NCBI GenBank assembly: GCA_043557195.1
Contig: CP121314.1
Span: 3,100,001 to 3,164,000 of the forward strand
Direction: 5' to 3'
DNA from: Jejuia sp043557195
Lineage (GTDB): Bacteria > Bacteroidota > Bacteroidia > Flavobacteriales > Flavobacteriaceae
DNA length: 64,000 nt
The notes below the pieces were generated by a model, which had not been told where the DNA came from, did not search any database, and saw only the letters and a list, made by a program, of their open reading frames with translations. Positions within the stretch are counted from its first letter, which is position 1, and each line of letters starts with the position of its first letter. Below, piece by piece: positions 8,862-16,951 of this stretch. A program made the translations under genes and the position numbers.

Positions 8862-11129
8862 TTGAAAAAAAATATAATATTTAAAGCGTTCTTATTTATT
8901 GTTTTAATGGCAACATCTTCCTGTGCTGATAAAACAACTAGTGATGAAACAACTTCAAATTCAACGCATCCAAGTTTAGTTTTAACTAAACAGGGCGTAA
9001 AAGATATAAGAGCTAATTTGGGTAGTATTCCTGTATTTGATAAAACATTAGCAAAAGTTCAGTCTGAAATCGATATAGAAATTAAAAATGGTTTCGATGT
9101 GCCTACGCCTAAAGATTATTCTGGCGGTTACACGCACGAAACACATAAAAAAAATTATGTGTTGATGCAAAAAGCGGGTGTATTATATCAAATTCTTGAG
9201 GACGATAAATATGCTCAATTTGTAAAGGATATGTTGTTCGAATATGCAAAAAAATATCCAACATGGCCTGTACATCCAAAACCAAGGTCTTATGCTCGAG
9301 GTAAATTGTTTTGGCAATGTTTAAACGATTCTAACTGGATGGTATATACTAGTCAAGCCTATGATTGTATTTACGATTTTTTAACTGAAGAAGAGAGAAA
9401 CATCTTAGAAACAGACCTATTTCGCCCATTTGCCGATTTCATTTCAAAAGGGAATCCAAAATTTTTCAATAGAGTGCATAATCATAGTACTTGGGGTAAT
9501 GCCGCCGTTGGTATGATGGCTTTAGCAATGGATGACGATAGTTTGTTGCAAAGAGCATTGTACGGCTATAAGGCTTTAAAAATTGACCCGAATCTAAAAG
9601 ATGATGATGGTGGTTACATAAATAGAGATGGAAAAATGGGGTTTTTGGCAAATCTTGAAGAGCCATTTTCTCCAGATGGCTATTTTACCGAAGGGCCTTA
9701 TTATCAGCGTTACGCATCTTACCCTTTTTTAATTTTAGCTCAGGCACTTCAAAATAAAAAACCGGAATTAAATATTTTACAGTATAAAGATAGCGTGCTT
9801 CTAAAAAGTGTTTCGGCTTTAATTAACCTATCAGATGCAGATGGCGATTTCTTTTTATTAAATGATGCTCAAAAAGGGATGTCTTATAAAAACAGTTCTT
9901 TAGTTTCAGCTGTGGATATAGCTTATCATTTTGGTGGTAACAATCCCGAGTTGCTAAGTATTGCAGAAAAACAAGAAAAGGTCTCTTTAGATGATGCAGG
10001 ACTAGCTGTTGCACTTGGTATAAAAGAAGGGAAATCAAAGCCTTTTACAAAAAAATCAATTGAATTATCAGATGGTGCAAATGGCGATAAAGGTGCAGTT
10101 GGCATTTTACGCAGTGGCAATTTAGAATTGGTACATAAATACACATCGCATGGATTAAGCCATGGACATTACGATAAACTATCTTTTGCACTATTTGAAG
10201 ATGGTGAAGAAGTTGTTCAAGATTATGGAATGGCGCGATTTGTAAATGTCGAACAAAAAGGAGGCGGTAATTATTTAAAAGAAAACACCACTTGGGCTAA
10301 ACAAACTATTTCGCATAATACCTTAGTTCAAAACGAGGCATCTCAATTTCAAGGAGAATATAATATTGGTAGCAAATACCATTCAAACAAATATATTTTT
10401 AGTGTTGAAAATGATGATGTTCAGATAACAAGTGCTAAAGAAGAAAATGCATATCCTGGAACAAAGTTACATCGAACATTCGTGGTTTTTCAAGATCCTG
10501 ATTATGGCAATCCTTTTGTGTTAGATATTTTAAGAGTAGAATCAGAAAAAACCAATCAATACGATTTGCCATTATATTATTTAGGGCACATCATGCAAAC
10601 AAGCTTTAAATACTTCAAGACTGATGTTCCGCAAGTTTTAGGTAAAGCAAGTGGGTACCAACATTTATATAAAGAAGCTAGTGCGATATCTGATGGAAAC
10701 AACATAAAACTAAATTGGTTGTTAAATAATAAATTCTACACCTATTCTGCTATCACATCAAAAAATGATGAAATTATTTTGGCAAGAATAGGTGCAAATG
10801 ATCCTGAGTATAATTTACGGCAAGAGCCATCTATGATTTTACGTAAAAAAAGTGTTAAAAATGTGGTATTCGCTTCCGTTATCGAATCGCATGGTACATA
10901 TAATCCCGTATCAGAATTGGCAATAAATGCTTATAGCAATATTGAAAAAATTAGTGTAGAATTTAACTCAGCCGATTATACCGCGGTTAAGATTGAAACA
11001 AAAAATCAAAAATCAAAACTCTTTATTATTTCAAATCAAAACAATAATAAAAATACGGAGCATAAATTAACAATAAACAATAAAGAGTATACTTGGAAAG
11101 GCTCTTATATACTCATAGAAAACATATAA
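8862..11129 (+). CDS. Oligoalginate lyase, PL17 (heparinase II/III-like), lipoprotein
   Basis: This exolytic lyase should release unsaturated monouronate from oligoalginates. It starts with TTG at 8862; no ATG gives the full signal sequence, and the lipobox TSSC places Cys21 as the lipidated residue. Residues 35-380 form the alpha/alpha toroid: HNHSTW at 206-211 with Asn207 and His208, and EGPYYQRY around 278-284 with the Tyr expected to act as general acid/base in PL17. The C-terminal half is the heparinase II/III-type beta-sandwich, with GLSHGHYDKLSF carrying further conserved His residues. Length (755) is normal for PL17. It sits between PL6 and kdgF in one transcript. Confidence 0.92.
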   Translation: MKKNIIFKAFLFIVLMATSSCADKTTSDETTSNSTHPSLVLTKQGVKDIRANLGSIPVFDKTLAKVQSEIDIEIKNGFDVPTPKDYSGGYTHETHKKNYVLMQKAGVLYQILEDDKYAQFVKDMLFEYAKKYPTWPVHPKPRSYARGKLFWQCLNDSNWMVYTSQAYDCIYDFLTEEERNILETDLFRPFADFISKGNPKFFNRVHNHSTWGNAAVGMMALAMDDDSLLQRALYGYKALKIDPNLKDDDGGYINRDGKMGFLANLEEPFSPDGYFTEGPYYQRYASYPFLILAQALQNKKPELNILQYKDSVLLKSVSALINLSDADGDFFLLNDAQKGMSYKNSSLVSAVDIAYHFGGNNPELLSIAEKQEKVSLDDAGLAVALGIKEGKSKPFTKKSIELSDGANGDKGAVGILRSGNLELVHKYTSHGLSHGHYDKLSFALFEDGEEVVQDYGMARFVNVEQKGGGNYLKENTTWAKQTISHNTLVQNEASQFQGEYNIGSKYHSNKYIFSVENDDVQITSAKEENAYPGTKLHRTFVVFQDPDYGNPFVLDILRVESEKTNQYDLPLYYLGHIMQTSFKYFKTDVPQVLGKASGYQHLYKEASAISDGNNIKLNWLLNNKFYTYSAITSKNDEIILARIGANDPEYNLRQEPSMILRKKSVKNVVFASVIESHGTYNPVSELAINAYSNIEKISVEFNSADYTAVKIETKNQKSKLFIISNQNNNKNTEHKLTINNKEYTWKGSYILIENI

Positions 11130-11132
11130 ATT

Positions 11133-11510
11133 ATGAAAAGATTTAGTGAAAAGTACATCATCGCAAAAGAAATGAAATGGGAAGAACTTGGAGGAGGAGT
11201 ATCAAGAAAGTTTTTAGGTTACGATAACCAAATCATGATGGTAAAAGTGAAGTTTGAGAAAGGAGCATTAGGCGCACCACATCAACATTTTCATACACAA
11301 GCTACCTATGTTGTTTCTGGTAAATTTGAATTTGAAATTGATGGCGTTACGCAAATTGTAGAAGCAGGAGATGGAGTTTATATTGAACCCAATCTATTGC
11401 ATAGTGCAGTTTGTTTGGAAGAAGGAATGCTAATTGACACATTTAGTCCTGTAAGAGAGGATTTCTTAAGCGGTGGAGCGGTATCTTATTTTGGAGATAA
11501 AGAGTCCTAA
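11133..11510 (+). CDS. kdgF: KdgF-like cupin, unsaturated uronate linearisation
   Basis: This small cupin (125 residues) converts the 4,5-unsaturated monouronate released by PL17 into linear DEH. The metal-binding block HQHFHTQATYVVSGK gives His50, His52 and Gln56, and the later His90 completes the cupin site. The short motif DTFSPVRED holds Asp102, Phe104 and Arg108, residues I recall as important in characterised KdgF proteins. There is no signal peptide, so it acts in the cytoplasm, or in the periplasm only if exported some other way. It begins 3 bp after the PL17 stop and closes that transcript. A generic cupin is the alternative, but position and motifs fit KdgF well. Confidence 0.88.
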   Translation: MKRFSEKYIIAKEMKWEELGGGVSRKFLGYDNQIMMVKVKFEKGALGAPHQHFHTQATYVVSGKFEFEIDGVTQIVEAGDGVYIEPNLLHSAVCLEEGMLIDTFSPVREDFLSGGAVSYFGDKES

Positions 11511-11576
11511 GAAGTTTATTCACTATTCCAATTCTAGTGAAATTTATAGCGTAGAAATGTTAAAAATTGAATTTTA

Positions 11577-11642
11577 TTTGTTTTAACAAAAAATTAGTAT
11601 ATATTTGGGAAACCAAACTGGTAAACCAGATTGGAAAACCAC
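11577..11642 (+). promoter_or_regulatory. SusC1 promoter with three tandem operators
   Basis: TTTG at 11577-11580 and TATATTTG at 11600-11607 are 19 bp apart. Three operator units follow at a 13-bp period: TTGGGAAACCAA (11605-11616), CTGGTAAACCAG (11618-11629) and TTGGAAAACCAC (11631-11642). The arms vary slightly while symmetry is largely kept. Transcription would start about 300 nt before the SusC1 ATG, so the intergenic stretch 11511-11912 is mostly untranslated leader. Confidence 0.82.
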
Positions 11643-11702
11643 TAAAACTAAACTAATGTCTAATTCTTCAAAACCAACTATTCTAATGATTATATAAAAC
11701 AA

Positions 11703-11765
11703 AAAAAGGACAGGTGCACGCCTATCCTTTTTAAACTTGTTTACTTCTTTTAGGAGGGAAGTAAA
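11703..11765 (+). promoter_or_regulatory. Leader RNA: two hairpins with TGCACG and AGGAGG loops (SusC1)
   Basis: Within the roughly 300-nt leader, hairpin 1 pairs AAAAAGGA with TCCTTTTT (11703-11732) plus an inner AGG/CCT, with loop TGCACG. Hairpin 2 pairs TTTACTTC with GAAGTAAA (11740-11765), exposing TTTTAGGAGG in the loop. Hairpin 1 has an A-run before and a T-run after it, so it also resembles an intrinsic terminator. The same pair occurs before SusC2, and a variant occurs before the MFS gene. The AGGAGG lies about 155 nt from the ATG, too far to be its ribosome binding site. I do not recognise a named RNA family; function is unknown. Confidence 0.55.
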
Positions 11766-11912
11766 AAACATGTATGCTACCATTTTGTTTAACATACGAT
11801 ATTCTGCTAAATTACAAAATTAGTTTGAAAAATCGTTTTTAAGTCAAGTGGTATCTAATACAGTATTTAAAAAATACTGCCAATTATCTTTTTAAACATT
11901 AAAAAACTAATT

Positions 11913-14900
11913 ATGAATTTAAAAATTAAGCTAGCTTTAATGCTAATTATGGTATTTAATATATCATTATTTGCTCAAGACGGATACCAGCTGTCCGGTA
12001 CTGTAACGGATGAGAGTAATGTTCCCTTGCCAGGTGTAAATATTATTATCGCCAATTCTTCAAAAGGAACCACTACTGATTTTGATGGAAAATATCAAAT
12101 AGAAGTAAGTAGTGGTGATGTTCTTAAATTTACGTATGTAGGTTACTCAACAAAATCCATAGCAATTACTAATCAAACAACATTAGATATTGTTTTGGTT
12201 GAAGATGCAGCACAACTAGACGAGGTTGTTGTTGTAGGATATGGTACTCGTAAAAAATCGCATTTAACTGGTGCAGTGGCACAAATTGGTGGTGAAGATG
12301 TTGCCGCTATACAAGCCGCTCGTGTTGATGATGCGCTAGCAGGTAAGCTTCCAGGTGTTTTAATCCAAAACCAAGATGGTGCTCCTGGTGCAGATCCTAA
12401 AATACAAATTAGGGCTGCCTCATCTATTTCAGGTGATTCAAACCCGTTAATCGTTGTTGATGGTTATCCAATTTCAGGAAGTTTAGCAACTATAAACCCT
12501 AATGATATTGAGAGTTTAGAAGTATTAAAGGATGCTGCTTCTGCTGCTATCTATGGTTCTAGAGGAGCGAATGGTGTTATTTTAGTAACTACCAAAAAAG
12601 GAAAACAAGGTAAGGCTTCTTTTAGTTACAATTCTTATGTAAGTACTTCAAGTAGATATCGTGACAATATATTGCAGTCTGGACCTGAGTGGGCATCATT
12701 TGCGAGACAAGAAATAGCTGCTGGTAACTGGGATCTTTCACAAATTGATCCGGCTTTTGTTGAATATAGATTGAATGCTTATGAGAATTCGCCTGGTGCT
12801 GTTAGTCCAGAAGATTGGCTTTTTAGAAATGGAAGTACTATGAGTCATGATCTTAGTGTTAGTGGTGGTACAGAAGATGTGAATTTTTTCGGCTCAGTAG
12901 GTTATCAAAAAACTGATGGAGTTGTTATCACTCAGGGTTTTGAAAGATTAAATGCTAGATTAAATATTGATGCAAAATTAGGAGACAAGTTCAAAGCTGG
13001 TTTAAGTATGAATGGATTTACAGCTGATAGAGATATAGTTGGACACGACATGAGGGATCTTTTAAGAGCCTACGGTGTTCATCCTGTATACCATACAGCA
13101 GAGTCTATTGCATTTGTTCAGGCATTAGATGCTGAAGCACAAGCTTTAGGATTGACTGCATTTGATAATGGTTATAGAGGTTCAGGCTATGAGGCTAGTA
13201 GTATTTATGATTTGGAACCAGGAATGGCAGCTCAAGATTGGCATTATGGTAGAGCAAACAACGGTATTGGAGGTTCTGGAGATGCAGGTCCTGCAGCAAA
13301 ACTTGATAATACAGAGCGTTGGCAAAAAACGTTTTTCGGTAATGTAACGTCTTATTTACAATATCAGATAATTGATGGATTAAATGTAAAAACTGTTTTA
13401 GGTGGCGATTTAAGAGATACTCAAGACTATTCACATAGGTTACTTGGGTTTGATTCTAGAGCAAGAGATTCGCAAACGTTCATGAATCAAACTGATTTAA
13501 AAGTATCTTCAGTATTAAGTGAAACTACTTTAAATTATGCCAAGGAATTTGGTAAGCATGATGTGTCGGCGGTAGCGGGTATTGAATTTCAGACCACAAA
13601 ATTACAAGGAACAGCTTTAAATGGATCAAATGTGCCAGATACAGCTATTCAGAATTTTAATTTATTACAACCTGCTGATATTGTTGTAACAGAAAGAGAT
13701 GAAACTAGAGCTAGAGAGAGTGTTTTCGGAAGAGTTAACTATGCGTATGATGATCGTTATTTAGTTTCGGCATCGATAAGAAGAGATGGTGATTCTCGTT
13801 TTGGAGCAAATAAAAGATATGAAACATTTCCAGCGCTTTCTTTAGGTTGGAATATGCATAATGAAGCTTTTTTACAAGATAGTGAAGTACTGAGCCAATT
13901 AAAATTGAGATTTAGTACAGGTTCTTTAGGAACAACATCTTTCTTGGGGTCTTATGATTCATTGAGCCTTTTAGGTCCTTCTCCAACAATTTATGGTACA
14001 GGGTTCTTAATACCTTCTAACGTAGCTAATCCAGATTTAACTTGGCAAACTAATACAGAGACGAATTATGGTATTAACCTAGGGTTTATAAAAAATCGAT
14101 TTACATTAGGTGTAGATTATTATACATCAGATATCGAGGATATTTTGATTAACCAAAGTGTGTCTGAGGTATTAGGTACTACATCTATTGTACTTAACTC
14201 TGGTGATGTGAGAAGTTCTGGTGTGGAGTTTGAGCTTAATGCTAGAATAGTAAGCAATGAAGATTTTTCATGGACAATGGGTGCTAACGTTTCTACAGTA
14301 AATACAGAAATCACAGATTTAGGTGGTTTAGATGAATTGCCTGCTCAAATTTATGGTCAGAGTGGTAGAGGTCCTGTATTTAGAAATTATGTTGGTGGAG
14401 AAATAGGTGAAATGTGGGGATTAGAAACTATTGGAGAAGTAGAAATGATCTATTTAGAAGACGGAACAAGACACCCAAATAACACAACAGGAGAATCTTA
14501 TGTTGTTGATCAAAATGGGGATGGTGTAATTGATAGAACAAGAACAGTTGAAGAAGGTGGAGACTTAGTTAAAATAGGTCAAAATACTCCAGATTTTTAT
14601 TGGGGTATGACACATAGCTTAAGTTATAAAGCTTTTGATATGTCTCTTCAATTCCAAGGAGCTCAAGGAGGGGAAGTTTATAATATAGATCCACTTTATT
14701 ATGAGTCTCAATGGTCTGGAAGATTGGTAGATACTTTTGATGCTAATGATGACGGTATAGCAGATCATAATGGAGAGTTTTATACTGGTAATAGAAACCA
14801 GACAGACGCAATGATTCAAGATGCTTCTTATATAGCTTTAAGAAACCTAACCATAGGTTATACTTTGGATTCTGACTTGTCTAGTAAAATAGGTTTAAGT

Positions 14901-15086
14901 TCTGTTAGAGCATATCTGGCTGCAACTAATTTGTTCTACATATGGGCAGATAACTACACGTCATACAACCCAGAGGGTGTTGAAGTTACTAATGGAGGAT
15001 ATGCAGGACCAACAACATATGGAGTGCAAGTAGGTGCAAGTCCAATTGTTAGAAGTTTTACTTTCGGTTTAAATGTTAATTTTTAA
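11913..15086 (+). CDS. SusC/RagA-type TonB-dependent outer membrane receptor (pair 1)
   Basis: This is the outer membrane channel that imports alginate oligomers with its SusD partner, powered by TonB. The 1057 residues comprise a signal peptide ending near LFAQ (about 22), a carboxypeptidase-regulatory-like beta-sandwich (about 26-110, GTVTDESNVPLPGVNI...), the SusC signature around DEVVVVGYGT (about 105-115), the plug domain (about 120-240, DDALAGKLPGVLI and AAIYGSRGANGVILVTTKKG), and a long beta-barrel ending in the aromatic FTFGLNVNF. SusD1 starts 10 bp downstream. The leader carries the operators and the paired-hairpin motif. It is clearly paralogous to SusC2 but diverged in the barrel, which suggests different oligomers. 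Confidence 0.95.
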   Translation: MNLKIKLALMLIMVFNISLFAQDGYQLSGTVTDESNVPLPGVNIIIANSSKGTTTDFDGKYQIEVSSGDVLKFTYVGYSTKSIAITNQTTLDIVLVEDAAQLDEVVVVGYGTRKKSHLTGAVAQIGGEDVAAIQAARVDDALAGKLPGVLIQNQDGAPGADPKIQIRAASSISGDSNPLIVVDGYPISGSLATINPNDIESLEVLKDAASAAIYGSRGANGVILVTTKKGKQGKASFSYNSYVSTSSRYRDNILQSGPEWASFARQEIAAGNWDLSQIDPAFVEYRLNAYENSPGAVSPEDWLFRNGSTMSHDLSVSGGTEDVNFFGSVGYQKTDGVVITQGFERLNARLNIDAKLGDKFKAGLSMNGFTADRDIVGHDMRDLLRAYGVHPVYHTAESIAFVQALDAEAQALGLTAFDNGYRGSGYEASSIYDLEPGMAAQDWHYGRANNGIGGSGDAGPAAKLDNTERWQKTFFGNVTSYLQYQIIDGLNVKTVLGGDLRDTQDYSHRLLGFDSRARDSQTFMNQTDLKVSSVLSETTLNYAKEFGKHDVSAVAGIEFQTTKLQGTALNGSNVPDTAIQNFNLLQPADIVVTERDETRARESVFGRVNYAYDDRYLVSASIRRDGDSRFGANKRYETFPALSLGWNMHNEAFLQDSEVLSQLKLRFSTGSLGTTSFLGSYDSLSLLGPSPTIYGTGFLIPSNVANPDLTWQTNTETNYGINLGFIKNRFTLGVDYYTSDIEDILINQSVSEVLGTTSIVLNSGDVRSSGVEFELNARIVSNEDFSWTMGANVSTVNTEITDLGGLDELPAQIYGQSGRGPVFRNYVGGEIGEMWGLETIGEVEMIYLEDGTRHPNNTTGESYVVDQNGDGVIDRTRTVEEGGDLVKIGQNTPDFYWGMTHSLSYKAFDMSLQFQGAQGGEVYNIDPLYYESQWSGRLVDTFDANDDGIADHNGEFYTGNRNQTDAMIQDASYIALRNLTIGYTLDSDLSSKIGLSSVRAYLAATNLFYIWADNYTSYNPEGVEVTNGGYAGPTTYGVQVGASPIVRSFTFGLNVNF

Positions 15087-15096
15087 ATAAAAAAAA

Positions 15097-16437
15097 ATGA
15101 AAAAAATATATTTCATATTAGGATCGTTGCTGTTTATCACAGCTTGTTCTACAGATTTGGATCAGGCACCGCCTAATTTAGCTAGTGCAGATTCCTTAAC
15201 AGATTTTGATGGCGTATTAAATGCGGCATATTATTATCAATTAGCTTCGGTTACGCCAATGGCTGTAATGGGAGAATTTAGAGCAGATAATGCTCTTATG
15301 GATGAAGCACCTTATACCGAGTTTGATGAGTATGATAGTAATTTAACGACGATGGAAGATCAGTTCTTTGGTCCTTTTTACACGGCTTTGTATAAATCAA
15401 TATTAAGTGCGAATAATGTAATAGAAAATTCTTCAAATGCTACAGAAATAGCTGAAGCTAAATTTTTAAGAGCTTTATCTTATTTTAAGTTAGTTATTGT
15501 TTTTGGAGATGTGACTGTGAATTTATCTGACACTCCAAGTTTAACAGATACGTCTATCTTGGCAAGACAGTCCGCAGCTGATGTTTACAATAATGTAATT
15601 ATTCCAGACTTGAATGATGCTATTGCTGGTTTAGATGCTGAAATAGTAGATGGAAGAGCATCTAGATATGCTGCCCAAGGTTTATTGGGTAAAGTATATG
15701 CCACAAGAGGCGATTATGCAAATGCCGCAACAAATCTAGCAGCAGTTATAAGTGGTGCTCCTGCAGCAGGAATAAGTCTTAAATCTGATTTTAGTGAGAT
15801 TTTTGGTGCTGCAAATGAGGATGGTAATTCTGAAATTATATTTTCAACTCGTGTGTCAAGTTCTATAGTAGATGAATATACTTTTGGGTCTGACTTTTGG
15901 AACTGGTTTGTTGGAGACGATTCGAAATCAGATTTTCCAGTAGATCCTGATTTAGTAGCTGCTTTTGACGCTAGCGATGCTAGTGGTGGAGGTACAGATT
16001 TAAGAAGAGCGGTAACGCTTAACGCAGACGGATTAACTGCAATAAAGTTTCCTAAAGAAGGAGGTTTAGGCGGAGAGCATGATTGGATAGAATTAAGATT
16101 AGCAGATGTTATTTTATTATATGCAGAGGCGTTGAATGAAACAGGTTCTTCAGCGGAAACTGTACTTGACCTTTTGGATCCAATTCGCACAAGAGCTGGG
16201 TTAACACCACTTGATCATACAGTCATTAATACTCAATCATTGGTAAAGCAAGCTATCCTTGATGAAAGAAGGTTAGAAATGGCCTTTGAAGGACAACGAT
16301 GGTTTGATTTGGTAAGAACTGGAACTGTAGACTCTGAAATGGGTGAAACAATTAATTCTAACTATTATGTGTTTCCTATTCCAATATCAGAGGTACTTGC
16401 AACAAATGGTGTGATTACTCAAAATGCAGGTTACTAA
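15097..16437 (+). CDS. SusD/RagB-type glycan-binding lipoprotein (pair 1)
   Basis: This surface lipoprotein forms the lid of the SusC1 channel and binds oligosaccharide. The signal ends ITAC, with Cys17 lipidated. The RagB/SusD fold is visible as TPR-like helices (around EAKFLRALSYFKLV and YAAQGLLGKVYATRGDYANAA) and the C-terminal ILDERRLEMAFEGQRWFDLVRTG block that is diagnostic of the family. Its length (446) is on the short side of the family. It is followed at once by a strong terminator, so SusC1-SusD1 is a closed two-gene transcript. Confidence 0.93.
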   Translation: MKKIYFILGSLLFITACSTDLDQAPPNLASADSLTDFDGVLNAAYYYQLASVTPMAVMGEFRADNALMDEAPYTEFDEYDSNLTTMEDQFFGPFYTALYKSILSANNVIENSSNATEIAEAKFLRALSYFKLVIVFGDVTVNLSDTPSLTDTSILARQSAADVYNNVIIPDLNDAIAGLDAEIVDGRASRYAAQGLLGKVYATRGDYANAATNLAAVISGAPAAGISLKSDFSEIFGAANEDGNSEIIFSTRVSSSIVDEYTFGSDFWNWFVGDDSKSDFPVDPDLVAAFDASDASGGGTDLRRAVTLNADGLTAIKFPKEGGLGGEHDWIELRLADVILLYAEALNETGSSAETVLDLLDPIRTRAGLTPLDHTVINTQSLVKQAILDERRLEMAFEGQRWFDLVRTGTVDSEMGETINSNYYVFPIPISEVLATNGVITQNAGY

Positions 16438-16463
16438 AATTTAGAAAGTTAATTTAGTTAATT

Positions 16464-16502
16464 AAAAGCCCCTGTTTTATTGGTAAGTACAGGGGCTTTT
16501 TA
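16464..16502 (+). terminator. Intrinsic terminator after SusD1
   Basis: A 12-bp stem, AAAAGCCCCTGT (16464-16475) with ACAGGGGCTTTT (16489-16500), is followed by further T residues. It lies 26 bp after the SusD1 stop and separates the two SusCD transcripts. Confidence 0.9.
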
Positions 16503-16605
16503 TATTTACAATTTAGAAAAAGTACTTCTTTTTGGTGTTGTTCTTGCGTGATTGTAAAAATTGGCTGAAATATATCTTCTAAACTGTGTTAAAATTAAAA
16601 TTTAA

Positions 16606-16671
16606 TTTGTTTTAATGAAAAAATAGCATATATTTGGGTAACCAATCTGGTTAACCAATCTGGTTTAAGAA
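16606..16671 (+). promoter_or_regulatory. SusC2 promoter with operator array
   Basis: TTTG at 16606-16609 and TATATTTG at 16629-16636 are again exactly 19 bp apart. Operator units are TTGGGTAACCAA (16634-16645), CTGGTTAACCAA (16647-16658) and a degenerate third unit whose left half CTGGTT starts at 16660. The 13-bp period is kept. The promoter lies about 310 nt before SusC2; the sequence between 16502 and 16606 shows nothing I recognise. Confidence 0.8.
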
Positions 16672-16740
16672 CTAGATTACTAACTAAACTAAAATGTATA
16701 ATACTTCACAACGAATTAAATTTATCAAAAGAATTTTATT

Positions 16741-16801
16741 AAAGAGTAGTTGCATGCTTATCTTTTTTTAATTCATTTACTTCTTTTAGGAGGGATGTAA
16801 A
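16741..16801 (+). promoter_or_regulatory. Leader RNA: two hairpins with TGCATG and AGGAGG loops (SusC2)
   Basis: This is the counterpart of the SusC1 leader element. Hairpin 1 (16741-16765) pairs AAAGA with TCTTT around an internal loop, with TTGCATG at the tip and a T-run after it. Hairpin 2 (16776-16801) pairs TTTACTTC with GATGTAAA apart from one T-T mismatch, with the same TTTTAGGAGG loop. Loops are better conserved than the flanking leader sequence. It lies about 150 nt before the SusC2 ATG. Confidence 0.5.
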
Positions 16802-16951
16802 AAGCACAAAATATTTTAGGTAGAATCATATTGTGTGTAAAAAATTAGTAATTGTTGTTTTTGGAGTTTGTATAATTTGTTTTTTGATTGAATTAAGAAT
16901 AATAAGAATATAATTGTACGCATTGATTTTATTAAAAAAATAAAGCAGATT

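Noticed and set aside
11703..11732. Hairpin 1 of the SusC1 leader as a plain terminator of the upstream operon
   Set aside because: It lies downstream of the SusC1 promoter and recurs with a conserved loop before SusC2, so a leader element is a better reading, although attenuation remains possible.
11583..11795. Minus-strand open frame across the SusC1 promoter and leader
   Set aside because: It covers operators and RNA hairpins, has no family resemblance, and its reading frame is explained by the leader's A/T-rich sequence.
15714..16190. Open frame of about 158 codons antisense to SusD1
   Set aside because: SusD1 is unambiguous on the other strand, and the antisense product is low-complexity Ser/Ala/Pro-rich without a recognisable domain.
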